From Otatea glauca (lineage: Eukaryota; Streptophyta; Magnoliopsida; Poales; Poaceae): a stretch of 64,000 nucleotides of DNA. The notes below the pieces were generated by a model that made no database searches, was not told the origin of the DNA, and saw only the letters and a list, made by a program, of their open reading frames with translations. Position numbers and translations under genes: made by a program. The number at the start of each line of letters is the position of its first letter. Position 1 is the first letter of the stretch. The DNA lies in NCBI GenBank assembly GCA_036346275.1, contig CM070728.1:23460723-23524722 (forward strand), written 5' to 3'. Shown here one piece after another: positions 35,855 to 47,044 of this stretch.

Positions 35855-38800
35855 ATGGACCGAAGATGGATGTACACTAAGAACCGTGTGAGTGCCGAGT
35901 ATATTAATGGCGTCTCCGCTTTTAGAAGAGATGCAGAAGAGTATATGTTTAATAAGGGGGTGCAGTTTATGTCTTGTCCATGCATTGACTGTGAGAATCT
36001 AAAGATGTTTCGAAACTTTTCTCAGATCGAAGCACACTTGATTATGAGGGGTTTCAAAAGGGGGTATACATGTTGGACCAGTCACGGTGAAGAGCCGAGA
36101 ATCTGAGAAGCGAGTTGTATTAACATGGTCGACGAAGTCAATGATATGTCGGATGATCATATCGATTGTGGTTCCGACGAGGATAGGTTGCAGGAAGATA
36201 ATCTGAATCAGATGCTGCGCAATGTAGAAGGGAACCGTGATGATAGAGAATATGGTAAATTCCGGGGCTTGATGGAGGACTCGGAGAAACCTTTGTTTCC
36301 AGGCTGCAAGTCGAAATACACAAGGTTGTCATCCGTGCTTGAACTGCTGAAATTGAAAGCAAGCAACGGTTGTTCCGACAAGAGTTTCACAACACTGTTA
36401 CGTTTATTGGCGGACATGCTTCCCGAGGGAAACGAGTTGCCGACAACCACCTACAAAGCTAAGAAGGTTCTTTGTCCCTTGGGAATGGATGTAGAAAGAA
36501 TACATGCATGTCTGAACGACTGTATCCTGTACCGCCAAGAGCACGCGAACTTGCACATATGTCCTGTGTGCAACGCATCCCGCTACAAGCGTAAGAGTCA
36601 TTCGAATGATGACAACGAGGGCATCCAGGTGATGAAAGGACCTCCTGCTAAGGTGGCATGGTATCTGCCTATAATTCCTCGTTTGAAGCGTTTGTTTGCG
36701 AACCCAAATGAGGCAAAACTGTTGCGTTGGCACCCGAGGAGCGTAAGAACGATGGAATGCTAAGGCACCTGCCGATTCCATCCAATGGAGAAACATCGAT
36801 AGGAGGTTTCAAGAATTCGGTGAGGATCCGAGGAATATATGGTTTGGATTGAGTACTGATGGAATGAATCCTTTCGGTAACATGAGCAGCCAGCATAGCA
36901 CTTGGCCTGTGAATCTCTGTATCTACAACCTTCCTCCTTGGTTGTGTATGAAGCGGAAGTACATTTTGTTTTCTGTACTTATCCAAGGACCAAAACAACC
37001 TGGGAACGATATTGATGTGTACCTAGCACCATTGGTGGAAGATCTGAAAACACTATGGGTTCCCGGGGTAAAGGTATGGGATGCGTACAAACGAGAGAAC
37101 TTCACTTTGCACTGCCTTTTGTTCTGCACCATAAATGATTACCCTACCTTTGGTAATCTATCAGGCCAGAGTACAAAAGGAATCAAAGCCTGCACTCACT
37201 GCTTAGACAATACAAAGAGTGTGTGGCTGAATCACTCGCGCAAAACTATTTACATGCATCACCATAGGTTCCTTCGGAGGAATCACCCATACCGCAAAAT
37301 GAAAAAACAATTCGATGGAACGAACGAAGACGGTTCAGCTCCAAAGCCTTTAAGTGGGATAGATGTCCATGATTTGGTTAAGAACTTGGATGTTGCGTTT
37401 GGAAAGGGGCGTAAACCGAGGTCCTGTGAGAAGAGCACATGGAAGAAGAGATCAATATTTTGGGACCAACCTTATTGGGAGCACCTAGAAGTTCGGCACT
37501 GCATCGACGTGATGCACATGGAGAAGAATGTCTATGATAACTTGATTGGTCTCTTATTGAATATTAAAGGCAAATCAAAGGACAATATCAATGCACGCCT
37601 TGACTTGGTCGATATGGGCATAAGACCTGAGTTAGCACCAAAAGAGACAGATACATGCCAAACATACTGCGAACCTGCTTGTTACACTTTGTCTAAGGCC
37701 GAGAGAACTGAACTATGTCAGTGCTTGCATGGTGTGAAAGTTCCGTCCGGTTACTCCTCTAACATGAAGAGACTTGTTTCGATGCAGGATTTGAAATTAG
37801 TTGGCATGAAGTCTCATGATTGTCATGTGCTGATGACACAAACGCTCCCTATGGCAATTAAAAGTATTTTGCCAGTCAAGGTCCGGGAGACAATCACGAA
37901 GCTGTGTTATTTCTTTAACACAATTGCTTAGAAGGTCATCGATCCCGAAGCACTAGATGCACTGCAGGCTGAGGTGGTGATGATTCTATGTAATCTTGAG
38001 ATGTATTTCCCTCTATCGTTTTTCGATATCATGGTCCATCTTGTTGTTCACCTTGTGATAGAGATAAAGATATGCGGGCCCGTGTTCCTACGTAGCATGT
38101 ACCCATTCGAGAGGTATATGGGAATTCTCAAGTCCTACGTACGGAATCGATCTCGGCCGGAGGGTAGTATTATCGAAGGTTATATAACCGAAGAAGTCGT
38201 AGAGTTCTGCGTCGATTACATGGCTCAGGTCGAACCAATAGGTGTGCCTCGATCTCACCATGAGGGGAGACTCCAGGGCATCGGGACCATCGGAAGGAAA
38301 GCAATCACGCCTGATCCGGCTTCCTATGCTCAAGCTCATTTCACGGTTTTGCAACACATGGCTGTAGTGTCCCCGTACATCGACGAGCATAAGCACTGGC
38401 TACGGCAAGAGAATCTGACGCGGCAAGAGTCTTGGATCATGAGACAAAGATAACCTTCGTTTAACAGATGGTCGAATGAGCGACCCATCATCGGGACCTC
38501 GTCAGTGATACGCCACATGGTTGGCAAAAGGGCCAACATTTACAGTTGTAACATGGAAAGGATACGACTTAAATGGGTACACATTTTACACGAGAGATCA
38601 GGATACGAAGAGCACAAACCAGAACAGCGGTGTACGCATAGATGCGTTCAACACGGTTGGGTCAACGAGGAGCTCCTACTATGGGTTCATAGAGGAGGTT
38701 TGGGAGCTCGACTATGTACTATTCAAGATCCCACTATTTCGGTGTCGTTGGGTCCACCTCCAGCATGTGAAGGTTGACAAGTACGGTGTCACTACTGTCG

Positions 38801-39099
38801 ACCTCGCACGCGTCGGATACCAAGATGAACCATTCATACTCGCTAACCAAGCTGTTCAAGTATTCTATGTAATCCACCCGTCCAACAAGAAGAGACATGT
38901 AGTTCTTCAGGGAAAAAGGAGGATTGTCGGAGTAGAGAATGTAGTAGATGAGGAAGAATACAATCAATTCGAAGAGTTGCCTCCTATCGGAAAGAGCATC
39001 ACAGTCCAAGAAGAACAATCCGAAGAAGCTAGCTACACAAGCGTCGATCATCATGAAGGGCTAATTTTTATACAAAAGAATAAGCAAGTGGAGTTATGA
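35855..39099 (+). pseudogene. TNP2-type CACTA transposase
   Basis: The transposase of the element. Domains in order: transposase-associated domain at 35855-36106 (MDRRWMYTKNRVSAEYINGV); TNP2 catalytic region at about 36300-37640 (GCKSKYTRLSSVLELLKLK, STDGMNPFGNMSSQHSTWPV, RHCIDVMHMEKNVYDNLIG); DUF4218 at 37680-38453 (FPLSFFDIMVHLVVHLV, KSYVRNRSRPEGSI); DUF4216 at 38521-39099 (WKGYDLNGYTFYTRDQD). Breaks: in-frame TGA 36104-36106, two single-base shifts between about 36725 and 36770, in-frame TAG 37929-37931, and a shift near 38455-38520. Otherwise the order and length match complete family members, so decay is recent. 39100-39309 is its 3' untranslated DNA. Confidence 0.9.
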
Positions 39100-39309
39100 T
39101 TTTAAGTGTACTCTAGAAGATAATAGAGTTGTTTGTAATGAGATGCTCGAAATTAAAAACAACTTTGTGTATATATGCATCTGATTTATTTAATATAGTT
39201 TTTTCCTTTCTTGATATTGCTTCATCTACAATTCCATATACATTATACATTATGTCAAGAAGGCCAAACTCTGGATTTACCTTAGCAATGAAGGTCTGTG
39301 TCAATCATC

Positions 39310-39512
39310 ATCACAAACGGTTCTATAATAGAACCGTCTGGTATATTTTATATCACAGACAGTTATAATACATAACCGTCTGCGATAAAAACTATCGCAG
39401 ACGGTTCTAATATAGAACCGTCTGTGCTAAGATAATATCACAGACGGTTCTATTTACGAACCGTCAGTTATGTTTTTATAACAGACGGTTCTAAACTAGA
39501 ATCGTCAGTGAT
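39310..39512 (+). repeat. Internal five-unit CAGACGG palindrome array (CACTA-1)
   Basis: Five inverted units, for example GCAGACGGTTCTAATATAG then AACCGTCTGTG, spaced by AT-rich gaps of about 8-15 bp. The motif is the same as in the terminal arrays but here it lies between the two genes, with no CACTA terminus nearby. A TATA box follows 11 bp after the last unit. The same five-unit array is kept in CACTA-2 (50714-50918). Confidence 0.85.
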
Positions 39513-39522
39513 ATGGGAGACC

Positions 39523-39530
39523 TATAAAAA
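39523..39530 (+). promoter_or_regulatory. TATA box of the second CACTA-1 gene
   Basis: TATAAAAA directly after the internal palindrome array. The mirrored copy in CACTA-2 has ATATAAAAAG at the same distance, so it is conserved between copies. It implies a separate promoter for gene 2. Confidence 0.6.
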
Positions 39531-39594
39531 TGCCACTCTTGCAGATCATTCATTCTCCACTCACGCGCTCAAAACCCTAGCTTTGTCTCCGCCC

Positions 39595-39680
39595 CCTCGT
39601 CGACGCCTCCCCATCGCCGACGCCACCCCCTCGTCGACCCCTCCCCATCGCCGACGCCTCCCCCTCGCCGACGCCACCCC
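39595..39680 (+). repeat. GC-rich minisatellite in the leader of CACTA gene 2
   Basis: Repeats of CGTCGACGCCTCCCCATCGC-type units about 21-27 bp long. The same minisatellite is mirrored at 50515-50620, with a different copy arrangement. It lies in the leader exon; the ORFs it creates are probably not translated. A plausible donor GAG|GTATGG follows near 39741; from there to 40459 is intron-like DNA. Confidence 0.65.
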
Positions 39681-40982
39681 CTCTTGGACCCGCCTTGTCC
39701 CCGTTGCGCCACCGACCGCCTCATCCCCGTTGCCGAGCTGAGGTATGGCTCCCCTCTCTTCCCTCTCTCCCGAAACCCCGGCCCTCTCTTCATCTATATT
39801 GGACTGATTCATTTGGGCATTTAGGGTTAGATCTGTTGGTGCCAGATTATGCTAAATTCATGCTGAGGCTTAAGTTTCATAGCTTTTGGAATTCTACAGT
39901 AGTGTAACTGAAGCTACTAGTGATGTGCTCAAGCTGCAGATGAACTCGCTCAAGCATTAGTGGTAGTAGCACTGCTCCATTTTGCATCTCGACCATTTTT
40001 GTGTTGATGTTGTTGAGATTGGGCATAAAGTGGTCACTATCGTAATCACATGCTGCACAGCTCATTTGCAAGTTGTTTAGTATAATTGTAAGCAGTAGAA
40101 CAAAACAATTATATAGCAGATTAATTGGTTGGAATGGCAAATTTCCATGAGAACCTGCATGTGGTCTTTGCCTTCATTTGAGGTCTCTTGCTTGTGCTTG
40201 ACATTTCAGATTAACATTGCAGTAATGACCACTGCAAGCAGTATTAATTCTTCCGAGAACTTATAACTAAAATATCATGAATTGTTTTGTATGTTGTCAC
40301 TTGTAAGCAGTATTAATTCTCTTCACTTACCTTCTCTTAAATTTGCTTCTCTGAACTACCTTTGTACCCATTAAATAAAAGCATCCATCAATTGGTAGCC
40401 TTCCATGTTTTTTTACTTTTCTTTCTTGTGGAGCCACGACAACCAGCCTAGATTGCAAGATGGTGTCCCCTCATTCGCCGTCTGAAGGATGTGATGAGTC
40501 ATAAAAAAGAAACCTCCTAGAGGTCCAAGAGGAGCAAATAAAAGGCCTACGGAACGATATACCATCACGGCGGTTGATCGAAAGGATGGGGCCCCCACCG
40601 AACCAAGAAAGGCGGTGAATGCATTTAGGACATTGTGCGGGATAGTCGCACGGGAACGGGTCCCCATCACTTATCCATCTTGGAAGTCGCTGACTGATGA
40701 GAGCCGCAACAACTTGGTGACAGAAATTATGTCTTCATTTGATATCCCAGAAGACTTTGTGAGCTTAGTGCGACGGTACGCACTGCTAGTGGCGGGAAAG
40801 GCGTGGAAGAATTTCAAGAGCACGCTAGTCAAGGAATATGTCAATAAGGACAGTACTCCCTTCTCCAAGTACGGGTTCATTACTGAGGACGTATGGCAAA
40901 ATTTTGTTGAGGCGAAGACGACAGATGAATTCGTGTGTCAAAGTGAAGCCCACAAGGCCCTGCAGGCAAGGAGCACCCACCC

Positions 40983-43900
40983 TGTAACAGCCTCAAAATT
41001 AATGAAATAAATACAAATGAATTAAAAATCATTTGTGTTTTATTTCTGAAATTTCTGAATTTTTTGGATTTATTGGATATTCTTTTGCCTTTTCTTTAAT
41101 AAAAGAAAGTGAATTAAAGGATATAGTAAAATGGTAAAAGTAAAAAGTAAAAATGCCAAGTCAAAAAATTTTTACCAAAGTCATAACAAAAATCTAAGGG
41201 CACTCCACAGCCAGATTAAGTCGTTGGAAGAGCTGTACTAAATAAAATATAATTTAATCAAAGCAAATCATGTAAGAAAAAGTCAGGGTAAAATGGTAAA
41301 AGAATTTTGTAGATATCTCAGGAGGTTATCCTAACTCAAACTTTTTACCCTGCTGACCTCAGTACAGTATAAACCTCCTTTAAAAATATCAGAAATTTAT
41401 TAATTCAGTTTATAATTTTTAAAATTCAAAAACAGTGAAGAAATAAATTGGAAAATAGTAATGTCAGAATTACTAAAAATTAACTATTAATAAATAAAAT
41501 CTTAAAATTTTAAATAAGGTGTATAATACCATTACAGACTTTCATAAAAAATTTCATAAAACATTAATTTAATTTCAATAATAAATTAAATAAAAATAGA
41601 ATTGGCAGAAAAGCAACAGTTGCATTGTCAGAATTAATTAGAATTATACACACATCATAAAGTGGTAAAAATTTTAGTGGAATCTGGTAATTACCTTTCC
41701 AACTTCTAGTAAAAATTTTATAAATTTTTGAGTCATTTTGACCATCGAAACCGCCGTAGAAATCCAGTTCCGTCCCGAGCCTTCGGCCGAATTCTTTTTC
41801 TTGTCTCGCTGACTTGTGGGTCCGGCATGTCAGCCAGCCAAGACCAGCCGACCTTGCTGCCACCTGCCCCCCATGTGTCAGCGACTCGCTCGCGTTCTTC
41901 TCCCCTCCCCCGTCGACGCCAGCGCAGAGACATCGTGCCGTCTCGATCTCTCTCTCGCCCTGTGCGCCAAACCGCCTCCATCACCTTATAAAAGGCGTTG
42001 CCTGTTGCCGCAGCCAGCCAGTTCTCCTCCCTGCAAGCTCATTCCACCGCCAACCCCTCTCTTCTTCTCCAGCTCCGGTAAAACCCGAAAAGGGGAAAAT
42101 TCCGCATTTCATCGCCTTGCTCGGTTCCAGTCCAATCCAACCGAGCCGAGGCATCCTCTTGTCGCCAGGACCTCGTCCCGAGCCCCGGTTGGAGCTCTTC
42201 TTCCCCGACGAGCCGCCGCGCCCCGCTTTTTCCTCCGCCGCCACCGCGCACGGTGAGAACCTTCCTCCGCCACTCATTCTTCGAACCAAAGCCAGAAATG
42301 AACTCCTTGTGTTGCACTGATGCTCGTAGTGGTGATCTTCAAGCTCGGCGAGATCTAGTTTGCCGGAACGCCGGTCGGCCGTAGCCATCGCCGCCCCTCG
42401 TCAGTGTCGACCTCCTTCCCGGCCATCTCTGGTCGCCGCGCCACTGCCCACGTGTGCGCAAGGGTCCACTGGTGCTCGTGGTGGAGCCGACTCCGCCGCC
42501 GCGATGCTGGTTCGCCGCCGGCGAGCTCAGTCTTGCCGCGCCCCTGCTCTGGGTCACCGCCAAGCGGGCCCGAGCAGCCAGTCGCATGCGCCAAGGGCTG
42601 TGCTGCGTCGCTGAGGAGCGGGCCCGGTCGGTCAGTCTCTTGCGCGGAGATGTGTCACTGCCAACCGGTCCCGTTTGTCGGTCGCACGCGTCGCAAAGTC
42701 AATGCGGGCCCGCGTGTCAGCCGCGCTGCGCGTGCGCCAGCCGCTGCCCTGTGGACCCCGGCTGTCAGCACCTCGGCGCGGCATAGCCCAAAAAGGGAAA
42801 GCGCGTTTTCCCCTCGAAAGCGTACTTTCCATTTTCGGCAAATTTCCGATTTTCTGTATTTATCAAAAACCAAGAATATTCAAACTTGAATATCTTTTGA
42901 ATCATCTGTCCAAATTTGATGAAATAAATTTCTAAATTCATCTAAAATCATGTAGATTTATAATATACAAAAATATTTCAGAATTTAATTTTATTTGAAT
43001 TTTTAATTCAAATTTAAAGAAAGGGTTAGAAATATGTCATACATGAAAATTTTGCAAATGACCACCAAATTTAGTAAAATAAATTTTGTTAGATTCCTTG
43101 TAACTTCAGGAACTAGAATATGTAAAAATACTTAGGGTTTGTTATAATAAAATTTTGAGTTATTAAATACGTGGTAAAATGTTGCAATAATAATAATCCA
43201 AATAAACTAAATCTTTAAGTTGCAAATAAGAACAAATAATTCATGCAATCACTTCTGAATTGTGAAGTTATTTTATTTGAAAATTTCCATCTGATTTGTT
43301 TTTGGCCCTATTGAAATTTGGTATTTGTTATGTGTTGCCATACAACGTGTAGAACCCGACGAATCTGGTTTAATCGACGATCAGGAATTCGACGTCGAGG
43401 AGAATCAACAAGGAAAGCATCCCCTTTGATCATATTGATCCCAGCTTTATAAATGTTTTCATTAAATGTTTTACTACATACTTTATTTTTATTAAAGTCT
43501 GCTATATTATGGAAACTGGTAGTTGTACATGTAGTTTTATAGAACTTACTTGATAAGTATGGATTTGTGATCCTTGAAAACCCTAGAACGACATAGACAT
43601 TATTTGATGTCAATATGGGTCACTTACACTTAGTGTTATGCTTAGCCATGCTTAAAGCAATATAAAACTGTGACATGATTAAAAATGTTGGCTATGACAT
43701 TTAATTGGGTATGACCATTTTTATGGTTGGTATTTTGGTTGGAAAAATGAAAATAAAACTATGGTTTAGATGCGGGCAATTATTGGCAATAGCCAGGAGT
43801 GCATGTCTTTGCACGTAGTGTAGGGTGGAGATTATTGCCCGTGTCGAGTTAAGGACCGAACTATGGGTTGTTTTCAAGCCAAGAATTATCATACAACCAC

Positions 43901-44980
43901 AAGTGCTGGTATGTGACAGCTCTAACTTATTAAGTTGTTTAAAACTGGCTTTGCACTTGGAAGGCCGGAGTAGTACGGGCTGTTTCTTAATGAATTGCTC
44001 GACGGGACGTCCACACCGAGGTGATCATGGAATAAACGTCTACCAATATAACGGTGTACGCCATACCGTGGGTAGTTCCATCATTTCTATGCTCACGAGT
44101 TCTTACGCCTACGTAATTAGTTTATCGTCACCGTCTTTGGTGCAAAGTCGATTAAATAATGTAACAGATTATAACATGACTCTCTGCGGCACACTAAAGG
44201 AAGTGTGCAAATATCGATTGCTCAAAGAGTCTGTCATGTCTTGTGGGGAAAGTTGTATACCTCTGTAGAGTGTAAAACTAATCGATTAGCCGCGTCCGCG
44301 GTAATGGACACTTGGTAAAGTCATCACATAGTTAGCAGTTTTGTTTATTTTCATAAAATACGGTTTCTACCGTATGTTGGTGAACTCTACAGTGTGTCAG
44401 TAGAACTGGTTTTGATTATAGTCATTTTACCCAAATTCGAATTTTTATTTACTCGTACTTACTTACTGTCATTTTAACTAATCTTCTTTTAAGATAATTT
44501 TACTACAATTTATTATTGAGTATTTACATTTCAAACTGGCTTTCTGCAAATTAACCACAATAGCCTTTCCATTGAAATAACCTGCATGTATTTTAGGAAT
44601 TGCAAAAGTATTGCGAGTACGTAAGTACTCAACTTGCCTATGTTGATGTTTTTAGGTGAAGAATCAGATTACCCCGACAACTCATACGTTGATGCAGGAT
44701 ACGGGAAATTTAACGAGGAATTTTTCTAAGGATTTCCCTTGTCAGTTGCCTGTGGAACAACGGGTTTAAAAAGGCATACTACAAGAAATTGTCTCCACTG
44801 CAGTGTTTACTTTTGGTATTGTAAAAACATTATGTAACCTTACTTCCGCTGTGTAATAAAGTTTATGTATGACTGTGGTATCAATTTGTATTTGTGCGTA
44901 CTAGCTACTGATCATGGGACTAGTACTGTATGCACATGGTATCCATTTTTGGTATTCATTATCAAAAATGGGGCCTTACA
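40983..44980 (+). mobile_element. Solo LTR E in the CACTA-1 second gene
   Basis: Begins TGTAACAGCCTC and ends GGGGCCTTACA, with a perfect 5-bp duplication CACCC on both sides (40978-40982, 44981-44985). The other CACTA copy has the uninterrupted site near 49115, with a single CACCC, confirming the borders exactly. 3,998 bp, same superfamily as LTRs B and C. GC-rich at 41750-42830, where long ORFs are artefacts. Conserved LTR block at 44180-44310; terminal palindrome ACTGATCATGGGACTAGTAC near 44907. Confidence 0.95.
44178..44310 (+). promoter_or_regulatory. Conserved LTR block, copy in solo LTR E
   Basis: CACACTAAAGGAAGTGTGCA ... TCATGTCTTGTGGGGAAAGT ... CTCTGTAGAGTGTAAAAC then CTAATCGATTAG and GTCCGCGGTAATGG. 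Confidence 0.6.
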
Positions 44981-46559
44981 CACCCCCACAGACTTGGCAC
45001 CGCTGGGTACGCGGGGAAGAGGGACCAATGGGAGAGGGAGGACGAGGAGGCCTGTGTGCCATTTGCATGTATCGTTGACCGACGCGCCAGAGACTGGCTG
45101 AGAGCAAGGTCAAGTGCCACGTCTTCCGGCACCGTCTCCTTTACAAATCCCGCGGACGAGGAAGTCTGCCTACGACTGGTAAGATATCAGACTTCCAATT
45201 TTGTACTTAATTAGTCCGTAATTTCGTAAGTGAATTAACTTTTCGGGATCTTGCAGGTAGCGTTGAGTACACAATATTCCGAGGGCACTTTTTTTGCCAG
45301 ACAGGGAGAAAGATGTACTCTCCACAGCCTTGGGAAACAGGGAACACCCTGGTCGCACGCGAGGCGTTGGGTTTTGTTCCTCGGAAGTCGATTTCCAGCG
45401 ACTCGGACAAATACCGGAATAGGAAGAGAACCAAAGCAGAGTGAGAGGAACGACTGGTACAAAGGATTGAGGAAAGACTAAGAGAAGAATCCAACAATAA
45501 GATAAAAAGCCTCGAGGAAAGGCTCAATAATCAGCCTGCGCAAGTCCCAGATGTATGTGGGCAAATCAGCCCCACTACCAAAAAGAGCAGCTATGCGTCC
45601 GCCACTCCCACAGATGAACATGGGAAATCTCCTATCTGTGACATCAAGGTACTTTTATATATGTCTTGGATGCTCCATACAAATAGCTGTTGGACGCAAT
45701 AGCTAATTGTGTACCGTTATGTAGGTGGCCACGCGGTGCACTCTCCAAGTGAGACTTGTCCATGGTGCCATTCTTATTCCGGCTGCTTCGGGGGTCGCGT
45801 ATCCGTTTATTGAAGGGGCGCTGGTGCACGGAACCCTTGTGGCACCGGGACTCACGAAGGTTAGTGTGGACGGTGTAAAAGACGGTTTCAAGACCGTCCC
45901 ACAACCGATGCCCCCAAACGATGAGATTGTGACACTGGGGGACGCCATTCGCACTTTTATCCAGTGGCCCAACAGCGACATCTCCCTGGACGCCCGTCCT
46001 CCATCACCGGAGCTTCCCCAACTGCCTGAGTCATATGCTGCACCTCAGCAAGGCACCAAATCGGCTCCCGTGCCCCCTGCATCAAAGGTCATTCAGTGGG
46101 ATGGTTCCCACTCGTCTCCCGTGCAGACTCCTTATGGCAGAAAAAAGTCAAGGGCAAAGCGAAGCAGATCACGAAGAAATTGGACTATCCAATTGCCCCG
46201 CTCGCCTGAGTATACCAGCTCGGAGAGTCTTTTGTAACAGGAGAGAGCATGAAGAACCTTTCTATTGCTTGCGTTAGATTGCAGAATTGGTGCATGGAAC
46301 AAGCTAAAAAGCCAGTGCAAGACCGCATAACGAGTATCTCGGTCAGTTTCAAGCCTGAGCATCTATTCAACGAGTCATCGGGGGGATTCTTCACAGCCGA
46401 CTTCAAGGACCTTTTTGATGTCTTCAACCTCGACGCTCTCGACGCCATGCTCTTGAGATGCTGGACATTGTAAGTGTGTGCATTCACAGTCTACATTCGT
46501 GTAATATCGATAAAAGTCATATATATATGACTCAATGCTTTCGTATATTTAGATACATG

Positions 46560-46790
46560 CACTACTACAGAAAAGCTTATCACAGACGGTTCGGAACCGT
46601 CATCACAAATGGTTTCCCGAACCGTCTGTAACCATGTGTCAGTGATGTTACGGCATATAGAATATATCAGAGACGGTTTTTGTTTGAAACCGTCTGTTAC
46701 ATCATTACATCACAGACGGTTTTAGTTTTGAACTGCCTGTTACATCTTTATATCACAGACCGGTTTTAATTAAAAACCGTCTATGATAAG
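46560..46790 (-). repeat. CACTA-2 terminal inverted repeat and subterminal array
   Basis: CACTACTACAG then four to five CAGACGGTT/AACCGTCTG palindromic units up to about 46790. They differ slightly from the 5' units, with central T-rich loops such as GACGGTTTTTGTTTGAAACC. Confidence 0.85.
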
Positions 46791-47044
46791 ACTTCTAATA
46801 GGCAACCATTTCTCTATTTATTGGCTAGCCTGAGGAAATGCTAGCCACGCCCTCTGGAAAAAAGCAGATTACAGAATAACTAAACTCATGTTACAAAAAC
46901 ATTACAACCATTTAAGAAATGAACTTAGATATATTAACCAAATGTAACTCAATAGCATTAACCAATTAATAGAATACACAACTACAATTTACAAATCCAC
47001 AACACAAGTTTGACAATTAACCCAATTGGTAATTTAGAAAAAAT

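Larger units (their letters stand above)
35203..46559 (+). mobile_element. CACTA-1 (En/Spm), 3' end cut by CACTA-2
   Basis: Starts CACTACTACAGAAAGG after ACA (35200-35202), the left target triplet. It contains, in order: a subterminal palindrome array, TATA box, TNP2-type transposase gene, a second palindrome array with TATA box, and a second gene encoding Transposase_24-like, DUF8039-like and Ulp1-like regions. A solo LTR sits at 40983-44980. The copy ends inside the Ulp1 exon, seven bases after the exon start, where CACTA-2 is inserted in reverse. Its own 3' terminus is absent from the window. Confidence 0.9.
40460..46559 (+). pseudogene. CACTA-1 second gene: Transposase_24-like, DUF8039-like, truncated Ulp1 region
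   Basis: The ATG at 40460 opens MVSPHSPSEGCDES and is then broken by a TAA and a one-base loss. Transposase_24-like text (YALLVAGKAWKNFKSTLVK, EYVNKDSTPFSKYGF, DVWQNFVEAKTTDEF) runs to 40982, where a solo LTR interrupts it; the frame resumes at 44986. Introns with GT...AG borders at 45179-45256 and 45649-45724 separate a charged coiled-coil exon and a DUF8039-like exon (45725 on: GALVHGTLVAPGLTKVSVDG, LGDAIRTFIQWP). A further exon (46249-46469) leads to an intron from 46470 with acceptor at 46551-46552. Only seven bases of the Ulp1 exon remain before CACTA-2. Probably the TNPA-like regulator of the family; that role is inferred. Confidence 0.7.

Noticed and set aside
39310..39512. Regularly spaced repeats resembling a CRISPR array
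   Set aside because: Units are palindromic CACTA motifs with very short spacers in a plant genome, and the same units occur at the element ends.
39508..39741. 77-aa ORF as the start of CACTA gene 2
   Set aside because: It is built from a minisatellite that differs between the two copies; the first conserved coding text starts at the ATG at 40460.
41728..42935. Several ORFs of 80-170 aa on both strands
   Set aside because: GC-rich segment inside solo LTR E; no recognisable motif and many overlapping frames.
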